Shown here: one piece after another, positions 1-8,146 of the stretch
Position numbering within the stretch: the first letter of the stretch is position 1
Layout of the letters: every line of letters begins with the position of its first letter
Assembly: GCA_012270995.1 (NCBI GenBank)
Contig: JAAXHG010000132.1
Location: forward strand, 102,978-166,977
DNA length: 64,000 nucleotides
Direction: 5' to 3'
Origin: Vicinamibacteraceae bacterium
Lineage (GTDB): Bacteria; Acidobacteriota; Thermoanaerobaculia; Multivoradales; Multivoraceae
Translations under genes and position numbers: made by a program
Notes under the pieces: model-generated
The model's input: only the letters and a program-made list of their open reading frames with translations
Database searches by the model: none
What the model was told of the DNA's origin: nothing

Positions 1-564
1 GAGCCGGACCAGGAAACGCTCCAGATCGTGGCCGGAGTAACCGGCCGCCGCGAGGGCGTCGTGGACCCTGCCGACCAGCTCGGCAGCTTCTACGTTCGCC
101 GGGTCCTGGTCGCGAAACACTCGGCGCTCGACGCCGAGGATGAAGCCGAAGCTCTCGACGTTGGCCGGCAGATCCTGGAGATCGAAGCTGGCGACCGCCC
201 GCTCGCCGAGGTCGTGCAGTTCGAAGGTCCGGAAGTCGCTGATCAGGATGTACCGCGGCCGCTCTCGGTCCGGGAGAGCATCGAATTACTCTCCCGCCTG
301 GCCGTACGCCTTGTCCAGATCCCGCCCCGCGCTCTTCTGCTCGACGATCAGCACGCCGGGCCAGAACAGATCGATGAAGCCGCTCCCGTCGTCGAGCTTC
401 CGGACGTGTTCCTCGTATCGCGCTACCGTGCGGCGTCTGACCCCGAAGACCTCGAAGAACTCGTTGTAGAAACTCTGCGTTTCTCCCTTCTCGTACCGCG
501 CGTCCCGCCATTCCCTGGCGAACGCCGCGGCGCGGACCTTGACTTCGTTCCAGGAAAGACGCAC
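1..564 (-). pseudogene. MmeI-like type IIG restriction/methyltransferase, N-terminal part, interrupted by a stop codon
   Basis: Reading leftward from a GTG at 564, the translation begins VRLSWNEVKVRAAAFAREW and continues with ETQSFYNEFFEVFG, then WPGVLIVEQKSAG. This is the characteristic N-terminal nuclease region of MmeI/Class-I SAM-dependent methyltransferase-type enzymes, in which a Glu-x-Lys (EQK) is part of the nuclease site. After AYGQAGE an in-frame TAA (288-286) stands where the family normally has Tyr. The same frame then continues with family-like sequence (FDALPDRERPRYILISDF, then TFELHDLGE) to the window edge. So the reading is broken by one nonsense codon rather than ended. It could be a true pseudogene or a sequence error. 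It starts 7 bases after the stop of the LLM oxidoreductase gene. The methylase domain would lie outside the window. Confidence 0.75.
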
Positions 565-571
565 TTCCGGA

Positions 572-1612
572 CTACAGAACCGCCTCCGCGATCGCTTCCA
601 GCGCTTCCGATTGCCGGCCACCGAGCAGCATCGATGCGACCTGGCCGTTGTTCCCCGCCTCCTTCCAGGCCTCGAGCCGGTCGAGGATCCGCTCCTTCGG
701 TCCGACCAGGGCGACGTCGTCGACCAGGGCGTCGGGCACGGCGCCGACCGCCTCGCTCTTCTTGCCGCCGAGGAAGTTGTCCTGGATCGCCCTCGCCTCG
801 TCGGGATACCCGAGACGCTCGGCGTAGTCGTTGTAGAAGTTCTTGTTCCGCGCTCCCATGCCGCCGATGTAGAGGGCCATGCTCTGCTTGACGGGCGTGC
901 GGCACTGCTCCACGTCATTGCCCATGACGACGGTGACAAACGGCATGACCTTGAAGTCGTCGAGGCTCTTGCCGTTGCCGGCCCGGGCGAAACCGCGCTC
1001 CAGAGAGTCCTCGAGCAGGTCGTAGCGTTCGGGGTTCATCCAGATCGGGAAGACGCCGTCCGCGACCTCGGCGCTGCAGGCGAGTCCGTTCGGACTGATC
1101 GAGGCGGTGTAGATGGGGATCGAGTCGTCCGCCGCCAAGATGCTCCGGAGCGGCTTGCCAAGGCCCGTTGCGTCCTCGCCGCGATAGGGCAACTGGTAGT
1201 GGAAGCCCTCGTGGGTGACCGGCTCCTCCCGGGCGAAGACCTTGCGCATGATCTCGATGTACTCCTTCGTCCGCGTCAGCGGCCGGCCGTAGGCCACGCC
1301 GTGCCAGCCCTCGATCACCTGCGGACCCGATGGCCCCAGGCCCACCAGGAAACGGCCGCCCGAGAGCTGGTTCAGCGTCATCGCGGTCATCGCGGTCATC
1401 GCCGGACTGCGCGCCGGCATCTGCATGATCGCCGTGCCGACCTTGATCTTCTCGGTCCGGGCCAGGATCCAGGCCGCCGTCGAAACAGCGTCCGAGCCGT
1501 ACGCCTCCGCCGTCCACACCGACGTGAAGCCGGCGCTCTCGGCCCGTCGGATGCGATCGATGTCGATGCTGATCCGGCTTCCGAAGGCGCCCGCAAGCAA
1601 TCCGAGTTCCAT
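572..1612 (-). CDS. LLM-class (luciferase-like) flavin-dependent oxidoreductase
   Basis: 346 residues from the ATG at 1612, which has GAGGGAG a few bases upstream. The longer open frame to 2290 is antisense to the next gene and is rejected. The N-terminus MELGLLAGAFGSRISIDIDR and the LSGGRFLVGLGPSGPQVIEG segment are typical of bacterial luciferase-fold monooxygenases/F420-dependent reductases, which use reduced FMN or F420 in a TIM barrel. A repeated MTAMTAMTLNQ stretch occurs near residue 80. Neither the cofactor nor the substrate can be decided from sequence. The gene is divergent from the DUF4230-like gene and lies just upstream of the broken MmeI-like gene. Confidence 0.88.
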   Translation of the reverse strand: MELGLLAGAFGSRISIDIDRIRRAESAGFTSVWTAEAYGSDAVSTAAWILARTEKIKVGTAIMQMPARSPAMTAMTAMTLNQLSGGRFLVGLGPSGPQVIEGWHGVAYGRPLTRTKEYIEIMRKVFAREEPVTHEGFHYQLPYRGEDATGLGKPLRSILAADDSIPIYTASISPNGLACSAEVADGVFPIWMNPERYDLLEDSLERGFARAGNGKSLDDFKVMPFVTVVMGNDVEQCRTPVKQSMALYIGGMGARNKNFYNDYAERLGYPDEARAIQDNFLGGKKSEAVGAVPDALVDDVALVGPKERILDRLEAWKEAGNNGQVASMLLGGRQSEALEAIAEAVL

Positions 1613-1690
1613 GGAAGGGTCTCCCTCTATGCTGTTGTCTGGGGTTCCGGGTTCGAAACGCGCGCGAGCGTAGCAGCCCCGCTCCGCGCA

Positions 1691-1696
1691 TAGACT
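1691..1696 (+). promoter_or_regulatory. Candidate -10 box (TAGACT) 6 nt before the start of the DUF4230-like gene
   Basis: TAGACT sits exactly 6 nt before the ATG at 1703, in otherwise very GC-rich DNA. That spacing would give a leaderless or nearly leaderless mRNA. Similar TAnnnT boxes precede several other starts in this window. No clear -35 hexamer was identified. Confidence 0.4.
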
Positions 1697-1702
1697 GCGG
1701 CC

Positions 1703-2533
1703 ATGACGTCGCGGACGGAACGACCCGATCGCAGCGCTGCACGACACTCTCCGCCGACCCGCAGCCAAGTGCTCTGGCCGCTCGCCTTCGTCACCCTCAC
1801 CCTCGGCCTGATCGTGGCGATCGTGATCGGCTTCGTGGTCATCCGGATGACCCAAGTCCCGGGAGACGTGATCTCGGAAGGCCGTGAACTTGCGCGCGAC
1901 GCGATCGAGGGCGTCGAACGGATCGCGGAGGCGTTTCGCACCGGCGCCGTCCAGACGTCGTTCACGAGCTACGCCACCGAGATCTCCGGCAGCACCTTTC
2001 TCCAGTTCGCCACACTCGATCAGACCGAGGTGCTGGAGCGCAGGGACTCTGCCACCCTGCTGTGGGGCAGGCTCCGGTTGCCGGACGTGATGGTCGAGGC
2101 GCGCGTGCCGGTCCGCTACACCTACTACCTTGACCTCGAGGACGAGTGGTCGCTGACCCTGGAGGGAACAACCGTCCACGTCCTGGCGCCCGGCGTGCGG
2201 GCGAACCGGCCGGCGGTGGACGCCTCGGCGATCGAGTACCGGGTGCAGGCGGAGTCCGTCCTCCGCGACGAGGAAGCCGTCCTGGAGCAACTCCGTCTCC
2301 GCATCACGGACCAGCTTTCGGCCCGCGCCGGCGAGAACATCGCTCTGGTGAGGGAGCTGGGTCGCCGCAGGACGGCTGACTTCGTGCGGACCTTCCTGCT
2401 CTCCCAGTTCGGAGAGGACGTCGAGGCCTACCGCATCGAGGTCCGCTTCCGCGACGAGTTCGACGATCCGGCCGTCATGCCGAAAGAAGACCCGGGGCTG
2501 CGGCAGGGCGTGACCGAGGAACCGCGGCTTTGA
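1703..2533 (+). CDS. Single-pass membrane protein, DUF4230-like
   Basis: 276 residues. A basic N-terminus is followed by one strong membrane helix at about residues 26-48 (LAFVTLTLGLIVAIVIGFVV). A soluble region then includes STFLQFATLDQTEVLER and a long alpha/beta part ending in acidic, Pro-containing sequence. The arrangement (N-terminal anchor, then a segment on attenuated beta structure and a conserved ATL element) resembles DUF4230 proteins, whose function is unknown. The 3' end overlaps the TTG start of the adenylate-forming enzyme (TTGA), so the two are probably co-translated. Family assignment is by memory of the motif and is moderate. Confidence 0.72.
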   Translation: MTSRTERPDRSAARHSPPTRSQVLWPLAFVTLTLGLIVAIVIGFVVIRMTQVPGDVISEGRELARDAIEGVERIAEAFRTGAVQTSFTSYATEISGSTFLQFATLDQTEVLERRDSATLLWGRLRLPDVMVEARVPVRYTYYLDLEDEWSLTLEGTTVHVLAPGVRANRPAVDASAIEYRVQAESVLRDEEAVLEQLRLRITDQLSARAGENIALVRELGRRRTADFVRTFLLSQFGEDVEAYRIEVRFRDEFDDPAVMPKEDPGLRQGVTEEPRL

Positions 2534-3834
2534 CCAACCGGCTGGCGCGGAGGCGCCAGCGGCTCCGGGCGCGGCAGGCGGACCGCTTCGCCCGCATGGC
2601 GGACCAGGTCCACGTGCACAATCCCTTCTACCGCGCGAAGTGGCGGGCCGCGGGCTTCGACTCGCCGCCGACTCTGGACGATCTCGCCGGTCTCCCCTTC
2701 ACGACGAAGGACGAACTCGCAGCCGACCAGGAGGCGAACGCGCCCTGGGGCAGCAATCTGACCTTTCCCCTGGACCGCTACGTCCGCGTTCACCGCACGT
2801 CGGGCGCCACCGGCCGGCCGCTGCGCTGGCTCGATACGCCCGCGAGCTGGCAGTGGTTCCTGGACTGCTGGCTCGTCGTCTATGAAGGCGCCGGCGTCAC
2901 CCCCGGCGACCGGGTGTTCGCGGCCTTCGGCTTCGGCCCCTTCATCGGTTTCTGGACGGCCTTCGAGGCCGCGCAGCAGCTCGGCTGCCTCGTTCAGCCG
3001 GGGGGCGGCCTCTCCACCGAACAGCGGCTGCGAATGATGGAGGACGACGGCAGCACGGTGCTGCTGTCGACGCCCACCTATGCGCTGCGGATGCTCGAGT
3101 CCGCCCCGCGGTTCGGCGTCGACCTCGCCGGCGGCGCCGTCGAGCGCACGATCCACGCGGGGGAACCGGGCGCCGGCGTGCCGGCGGTCAAGCAACAACT
3201 CTCGGCGGGTTTCGGCGCCGAGGTTTTCGATCACGCGGGCGCTACGGAGGTGGGCGCCTGGGGCACACCCTGCGGCGTCGGCGAACGCCTGCACATCCTG
3301 GAGGAGGAGTTCATCGTCGAGTGGTTCGATCGGTCCACCGGCAAACCGCTCGAACCAGTCGACCCCGCGGCGAGTGAAGCAGCCGAGCCGGTCCTCGGCG
3401 AGCTCGTGCTGACCAATCTGGGGAGGATCGGCAGTCCGGTCATTCGCTACCGCACCGGCGACGTCGGCCGCCTCCGCGCCGCCGGCTGTTCCTGCGGCCG
3501 GCCGACGATGTACCTGGACGGGGGCGTGCTGGCCCGGGCCGACGACATGTTCATCGTCCGCGGCGTCAACGTCTACCCAAGCGCCGTCGACGCCCTGGTC
3601 CGCGAGGCCGGCGGAGTCGTCGAGTACAGGGCCACCGTGCGGCGACGCCGCCAGATGGTCGAGGTCGAGCTGGAGGTCGAGCCCGAGGCGGGCGCCGACT
3701 CCCGGAATCTCAGATCCCGACTCCGGGACCTGTTCGAGGAGCGGCTCAGCCTCCGGGTCCCGGTCCGGATCGCCGACGCCGGCTCCCTCCGCCGCTACGA
3801 ACTGAAGGCGAACCGCTTCAGGTTCCTGGACTGA
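2530..3834 (+). CDS. Phenylacetate-CoA ligase-like (PaaK family) adenylate-forming enzyme
   Basis: 434 residues, the usual length for PaaK-type AMP-dependent ligases. The start is TTG at 2530, overlapping the stop of the preceding gene. Visible features are an N-terminal helical region with PFTTKDELAADQ, the phosphate-binding loop HRTSGATGRPLRW (about residues 91-103), the glycine-rich VFAAFGFGPFIGFW, the adenylate region FDHAGATEVGAWG, the hinge region YRTGDVGRL with a CSCGRP pair of Cys, and the C-terminal RADDMFIVRGVNVYPSAV. Such enzymes activate aryl or acyl acids to CoA thioesters via acyl-AMP. The substrate is not evident, and no paa genes are nearby. Confidence 0.88.
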   Translation: MTNRLARRRQRLRARQADRFARMADQVHVHNPFYRAKWRAAGFDSPPTLDDLAGLPFTTKDELAADQEANAPWGSNLTFPLDRYVRVHRTSGATGRPLRWLDTPASWQWFLDCWLVVYEGAGVTPGDRVFAAFGFGPFIGFWTAFEAAQQLGCLVQPGGGLSTEQRLRMMEDDGSTVLLSTPTYALRMLESAPRFGVDLAGGAVERTIHAGEPGAGVPAVKQQLSAGFGAEVFDHAGATEVGAWGTPCGVGERLHILEEEFIVEWFDRSTGKPLEPVDPAASEAAEPVLGELVLTNLGRIGSPVIRYRTGDVGRLRAAGCSCGRPTMYLDGGVLARADDMFIVRGVNVYPSAVDALVREAGGVVEYRATVRRRRQMVEVELEVEPEAGADSRNLRSRLRDLFEERLSLRVPVRIADAGSLRRYELKANRFRFLD

Positions 3835-4058
3835 CGCCCGCCTCCGCTCCGACCTCGTAGAATCGCTCCATGAACCGGGTCGCTCTCGGGTGCTCGCGTT
3901 GTGCTGGCGCTCGTTGTTGCGGTTGCCGCCGTGGATTGCAACATCGCGTGTCCTGGTTGCGGCAGAGCCGGCAATTGCTTGTTGTATCGCAACCTCGTGT
4001 TGCAATGATCGATCCGCCGCTTCGCCGACCTCCTTGCGTGGCGTCGCGGCGTCGGCTG
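3835..4058. other. Convergent intergenic region with an orphan promoter-like box and a short hairpin
   Basis: 224 bases between two converging genes. TAGAAT at 3858-3863 stands 6 nt before an ATG at 3870, but no credible protein follows. One frame reads VLALVVAVAAVDC and then a few Cys residues before a stop, resembling a decayed signal-peptide gene. GCAAC-CTCGT-GTTGC (near 3990-4004) can form a small hairpin. The region is richer in TTG/CAA than its surroundings. Confidence 0.35.
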
Positions 4059-5117
4059 TTAGCGGCCCACCGTTTCGACTTCGAGCTGTTCGTGCAGTGT
4101 CCGCAACGCGTTGCGCGACGCGGTCCGGAGGGTCAGCGGTCCGCGCGTGGACTCCCAGCGGCGCACGGTTGCCGCGGAGACCTGAAGCGCGGCCGCGAAT
4201 TCGGCGACCGAAAGGCCGCCGCGCCGGCGGAGCCGGCGTACGCGGGCGCCGGTGGGGCGGAACGGTGGGGCCATCCCCTGGGTCCTCTTCGCGGCGCCCT
4301 TCCTCGCGGGGGCCTTCGTTTCGGTGCGCCTTCGGCGGCTCGGAGGTCGGGAAGCGCCCCTGGTTCTTCGAGCATCGCGCGCCGCTTTCTTGGGCGGTCT
4401 GGCGCGAGGCGCCCGCGCTTCGTCGGTCTCGATCTCGATGCCGAAGATTGCCGACAGGTCGCCTTCCGCCAGGAAGTCGGCGCCCGCCGAGCCGGCCGGC
4501 AGCGCCAGTTCGGCGTCGATCAACTCCGCTTCGTCGACCTTTCGCAGAAGGAACAGGAGTTCGGGGCTGTCGTCGAGACGGTTGCCGACGCCGTAGAGGA
4601 CGGAGGCCACGTGCTTGCACAGCCCGGCCCAGTCCGGGCAGTCGCAGTCGAACCGGATCTGGCGCGGCGTCGGAAACAGGCCGCGCCGAGGATCGGCGAT
4701 GACGGCCATCGCCTGGTCGGAGAGTCGTCCCTGGAGCAACTCGATGACCGATCCGATCTGCCCGGTGCATCTGGCCTTGATGGACTTCCATACAGCGGGC
4801 TTGAGTTTCTCGATGCGAATGGCGACGTGGTAGAGCCTCGTCCCCAAGACCAGCGCGTCGACCCGGCCGGCCCGGATCGCCAAGTCGCAGACCGCGCCGT
4901 GGCGCGCGTAAGCGCGGCCTCTGGGCAAGCGGTTGCGATAGTCGGAGAACGACTCCAGGTGCTGGCACCAGCGCTTGCCCCAGAAGCTCCGGGCGATCAG
5001 GTTCCCCCTAATCTCGACGGGCTGCACCTTCGTTCCCTGCCTGCGGAGACTGGCGACCTTCCGGGCGGCCCTGGCCCGTCGCGCGGCGACTGGAACGTAG
5101 GTCGGGAACCTGTACAT
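4059..5117 (-). CDS. SWIM zinc-finger protein with C-terminal helix-turn-helix
   Basis: 352 residues. Residues 1-180 match bacterial SWIM proteins: a RSFWGKRWCQHLES segment, then the finger DCDCPDWAGLCKHVASVLYG (CxC...CxH ligands) at about 183-202. A basic Lys/Arg/Pro-rich linker (about 240-290) leads to a C-terminal XRE-like helix-turn-helix (GGLSVAEFAAALQVSAATV, then RRWE). SWIM domains bind nucleic acid or partner proteins, and such genes are very often paired with SNF2 helicases. That is the case here: the ATG at 5117 is 6 bases after the helicase stop. The HTH would add sequence-specific DNA binding. The fused HTH is the unusual part. Confidence 0.88.
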   Translation of the reverse strand: MYRFPTYVPVAARRARAARKVASLRRQGTKVQPVEIRGNLIARSFWGKRWCQHLESFSDYRNRLPRGRAYARHGAVCDLAIRAGRVDALVLGTRLYHVAIRIEKLKPAVWKSIKARCTGQIGSVIELLQGRLSDQAMAVIADPRRGLFPTPRQIRFDCDCPDWAGLCKHVASVLYGVGNRLDDSPELLFLLRKVDEAELIDAELALPAGSAGADFLAEGDLSAIFGIEIETDEARAPRARPPKKAARDARRTRGASRPPSRRRRTETKAPARKGAAKRTQGMAPPFRPTGARVRRLRRRGGLSVAEFAAALQVSAATVRRWESTRGPLTLRTASRNALRTLHEQLEVETVGR

Positions 5118-5123
5118 GAGCTG

Positions 5124-7790
5124 CTATGCCGCCGCCCGGTTGATGTCCAGGCGAACAAGGTCGAGCAGTTCGTCGTCGGAGAGTTCGGTGAGCTTCATCT
5201 CATGGCCGTCTTCCAGAAGATCGTCCGCCAGCTTTCTCTTCTCGGTGATCATCCGGTCGATTCTCTCCTCGATGGTGCCGGAGGTGATGAACTTGTGAAC
5301 CAGCACGTTGCGACGCTGGCCGATGCGAAAGGCCCGGTCGGTGGCCTGATTCTCAACGGCGGGGTTCCACCAGCGGTCGAAGTGAATCACGTGCGAAGCC
5401 GCCGTCAGGTTCAGGCCCGTGCCTCCCGCCTTGAGGGACAGGACGAAGAACGGCGGTCCGTCGGCGCGTTGGAAGGCTTCAACCAAGGCACGGCGCCGGC
5501 CAACTCCGGTGCCTCCGTGAAGCGCCAGCCCCGGCCGACCGAAGACGGCGGCCAGATGGTCGGACAAGGGATCGATGATCTCCCTGAACTGGGTGAACAC
5601 GAGGGTCCGTTGCTGGCGTTCGGCCAGTTCCGCGCAGATTTCGGCGATGCGTTTGAACTTGCCGCTGTCGTTCGGCTTGTAGGCGCCGTCTCCGGTAAGT
5701 TGACTGGGATGATTGCAGACCTGCTTCAATCGCATGAGCGTCCGCAACACGAGGCCCCGCCGCTTGATGCCTTCGACCGACTCCAGGTCGCGCTGCATCG
5801 ACCGCACGAGGCGCTCGTAGAGCACGACCTGGGATCGGGTCAGATGGCAGTAGCGCGCCGCCTCGGTCTTGTCCGGCAAGTCGGCGATGATGCGGCGGTC
5901 GGTCTTCAGGCGGCGCAGGATGTAGGGTGCGACCAGTCGGCGCAGCGGCGCGAACTGTTGTTCCTTTCGCTGTTGCAGCGTCTTGACGAACCGCTGGAAC
6001 ACCGCGCGCGAGCCGAGCAGACCGGGATTGAGGAAGTCGAAGAGCGCCCACAGATCTCCCGGGTGGTTCTCCACCGGCGTACCGGTCATCGCGATGCGGG
6101 CGCCGGCCTGGAGATTGCGGGCGGACCGGCTCTGGAGCGTGTCGGGGTTCTTGATGGCCTGCGCTTCGTCCAGGATGACCAGTCGCCACCGCATGTCCGC
6201 CAACCAGGGCTGCCGAGGGAGCATGGCGTAGGTGGTCACCACCAGATCGGCGCCGGCCAGCGACCGCGCGGGAGCGCCCGCGATCTCCGTCAGCGTCTCC
6301 CGATCGGTTTCGGCCGGGTGCAGGAATCGGAGCTCCAGCGACGGCGCGAACCGAGCCGCTTCGGCTCGCCAGTTTCCGAGCAGGGACGCCGGAATCACGA
6401 GTAGCGACGGCGCCAGCCGCTCCTCTCCGCCGCGGTCCAAGAGCAGCAACGCCAGCACTTGAATGGTCTTGCCCAGGCCCATGTCGTCGGCCAGACAGGC
6501 CCCGAGTCCCAGGCGGGTCAGGAGGGAGAGCCATTTCACTCCATCGCGTTGATACGGCCGCAGGGTCCCGCGCAGCGCTCCGCCATCGACAGGCGCGAGC
6601 GTCTCGGGTTGACGCATGCCGACGAGAATCTCGCGCATGCCGTCTCCGGCCTCTATCTGAACCCAGGGGCGTTCGGCCTCGGCCTCCGCCTCGCTCCGAA
6701 GATCGGCCGACGCGCCGGCCAGGAGACGCATTCCCTCGATGAAGGAGATGCCGTCGTCGCCGGCCGCCTGGCGTACGGCCTCCCAATGCGCGATCGCCTC
6801 CTGCAGCCGGTCGCGATCCACTTCGACCCATTGGCCCTTGAGGAGCACCAGCCCGGCGTCGCTTCCGAGCAGCGCGTTGAGGTCCTCTTTCGACAGGGGC
6901 TCGGCGCCGAGGGCGACGTCGACGCGGAAATCCAGCATCGCGTCGGCGCCGACCAGGTTCGGCGCCTCGCCGATCGTCACGGAGACCTGCGGCCGCGCCC
7001 GTTTCCGCCACCAGTTCGGCAGCCGCACCGACAGGCCGCTCTCCTCGAGAGCCGGGACGCTGCACAGGAGTCGATAGGCGCGATCAGGCGTCCAGGCCAT
7101 CGGCCGGTAGATGTCGCCCGCATCCACCATCTCCCTTACCCAGTCGCAGACCGTCGCGGCTTGCTGAATCGGCGACAGGAGCTTGAGCAAGACGGAGCGG
7201 TTGTTCGCGCCCGCGTATTGTTCGAGCGCTCGCCACAGCGGCAGATGCCGCGCCCGTCCGGCCGCGCCGAACCGCGGGGCGTACGTCGCCATGAAGGCGA
7301 ACGGCCGTGCCGGCTCGTTTCGATTCTCAGCCAGGTGGAAACAGACCCGCCCGACCTGATGCCAGTTCGGCGCTCGCGCGCGCAGGAACGCGGAAAGCCC
7401 GCCGGCAGCCGAAGCCGCCTGGCTCACCCAAGCGTCCACCTCGGTCCAGATGCGTTGCAGGAGGTCCGCCGTCAGGTACTCGCCGCCCTGCATCGGCGGG
7501 GCGGCTTCGACGAGGGCGGCGCACTCGGCCGAAGTCGGCGGCTCGACGCTGAGCGACGCCGCCTCTTCGGGCAGGTGGCAAACCGCCGTCAGGTGGCGCT
7601 CGGCGATTCTCTGCCAGTAGCGGACGGCGGGCCGCTCCCGGGTATCGAGCTTCTGGGCCGCCAGCGCGAAGAGAGCCTCTCTCCAATCGGCCTCGAAGGC
7701 GCGCTCGAGGTGCTGGAGCCGGTCCGGGATCTCTTCGACGCCGGGGTCTGTCCAGCGCACGTCGCCGGCCGGTGTCAGTCCGAGGCTCAC
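5124..7790 (-). CDS. SNF2/Rad54-family DEAD/DEAH-box helicase
   Basis: 888 residues from a GTG at 7790, whose N-terminus then reads MSLGLTPAGDVRW, as in this family. The GTG overlaps the TGA of the upstream frame (GTGA). The ORF could extend to 7922, but only by using sequence that codes in another frame. An SNF2-associated N-terminal domain covers roughly 1-400. Motif I is ADDMGLGKT (about 435), motif II is DEAQ (about 540), and TGTPVENHPGDLW follows. The C-terminal RecA lobe has LVFTQFREI (about 728) and QATDRAFRIGQRR (about 820). It is an ATP-dependent DNA translocase that probably acts with the SWIM/HTH protein downstream. The substrate is unknown. Confidence 0.92.
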   Translation of the reverse strand: MSLGLTPAGDVRWTDPGVEEIPDRLQHLERAFEADWREALFALAAQKLDTRERPAVRYWQRIAERHLTAVCHLPEEAASLSVEPPTSAECAALVEAAPPMQGGEYLTADLLQRIWTEVDAWVSQAASAAGGLSAFLRARAPNWHQVGRVCFHLAENRNEPARPFAFMATYAPRFGAAGRARHLPLWRALEQYAGANNRSVLLKLLSPIQQAATVCDWVREMVDAGDIYRPMAWTPDRAYRLLCSVPALEESGLSVRLPNWWRKRARPQVSVTIGEAPNLVGADAMLDFRVDVALGAEPLSKEDLNALLGSDAGLVLLKGQWVEVDRDRLQEAIAHWEAVRQAAGDDGISFIEGMRLLAGASADLRSEAEAEAERPWVQIEAGDGMREILVGMRQPETLAPVDGGALRGTLRPYQRDGVKWLSLLTRLGLGACLADDMGLGKTIQVLALLLLDRGGEERLAPSLLVIPASLLGNWRAEAARFAPSLELRFLHPAETDRETLTEIAGAPARSLAGADLVVTTYAMLPRQPWLADMRWRLVILDEAQAIKNPDTLQSRSARNLQAGARIAMTGTPVENHPGDLWALFDFLNPGLLGSRAVFQRFVKTLQQRKEQQFAPLRRLVAPYILRRLKTDRRIIADLPDKTEAARYCHLTRSQVVLYERLVRSMQRDLESVEGIKRRGLVLRTLMRLKQVCNHPSQLTGDGAYKPNDSGKFKRIAEICAELAERQQRTLVFTQFREIIDPLSDHLAAVFGRPGLALHGGTGVGRRRALVEAFQRADGPPFFVLSLKAGGTGLNLTAASHVIHFDRWWNPAVENQATDRAFRIGQRRNVLVHKFITSGTIEERIDRMITEKRKLADDLLEDGHEMKLTELSDDELLDLVRLDINRAAA

Positions 7791-8037
7791 GCCGCGCGCC
7801 AGAGACGCTGAAGGGTCAGACCGTCCCGGAAGTTGTTCGTGTTGACGATGTACTGGCCGGCGGATTCGCCGGCCATGTACATGACGGACGAGTGCCTGTT
7901 GTCCCGGGCCACCGCCCGCCACTGTTCGAGAATGGAGCTCGGCGCCGAGACGACGACTGTCCTGATCTTTCTGCGGAGCAGAAGTTTGCGTTCGGTGAGC
8001 CCGGAGAGGGCCGCGGTCCGCGCGCCGACGTCGTCAT
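7787..8037 (-). pseudogene. Small gene upstream of the SNF2 helicase, apparently frameshifted near its start
   Basis: A frame ending at TGA 7789-7787 has strong coding character: third positions are mostly G/C, and it contains RTVVVSAPSSILEQWRAVA and a C-terminal GQYIVNTNNFRDGLTLQRLW. It has no usable ATG/GTG/TTG start of its own. An ATG at 8037 (MTTSAR) with TACGCT 6 nt upstream lies in another frame. Removing one CG from the GGCGCGCGG tract near the start would join the two frames into an 83-residue protein beginning MTTSARTAALSGLTERK. The stop overlaps the helicase GTG, so the gene belongs to the SNF2-SWIM cassette. No family is recognised. A Ser-Ala-Pro-Ser...Gln-Trp stretch recalls helicase motif Ia, but there is no P-loop. 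Confidence 0.55.
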
Positions 8038-8089
8038 GACGGAAGCGTAGCGGGTCGCCGGGCGCGAGTCCCGAGGCCGGCGGGCACGC

Positions 8090-8095
8090 TACACT
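8090..8095 (+). promoter_or_regulatory. Candidate -10 box TACACT for the PKD-domain gene
   Basis: TACACT within GCTACACTC lies 51 nt before the ATG at 8147. The same nonamer GCTACACTC occurs upstream of rpsO (48703-48711). A matching -35 is not obvious. Confidence 0.3.
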
Positions 8096-8146
8096 CTGGA
8101 CTCGCGCAAGGCCCCTTGTCCAAGCGGTCGTCCGCCGTCCGGCTAG

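Noticed and set aside
1613..2290. Upstream extension of the LLM oxidoreductase frame
   Set aside because: Runs antisense through the DUF4230-like gene; the ATG at 1612 has a ribosome-binding site and the correct family N-terminus.
3870..6404. 844-codon plus-strand open frame
   Set aside because: Antisense to the SWIM and SNF2 genes; Arg-rich shadow of GC-rich coding sequence with no family resemblance.
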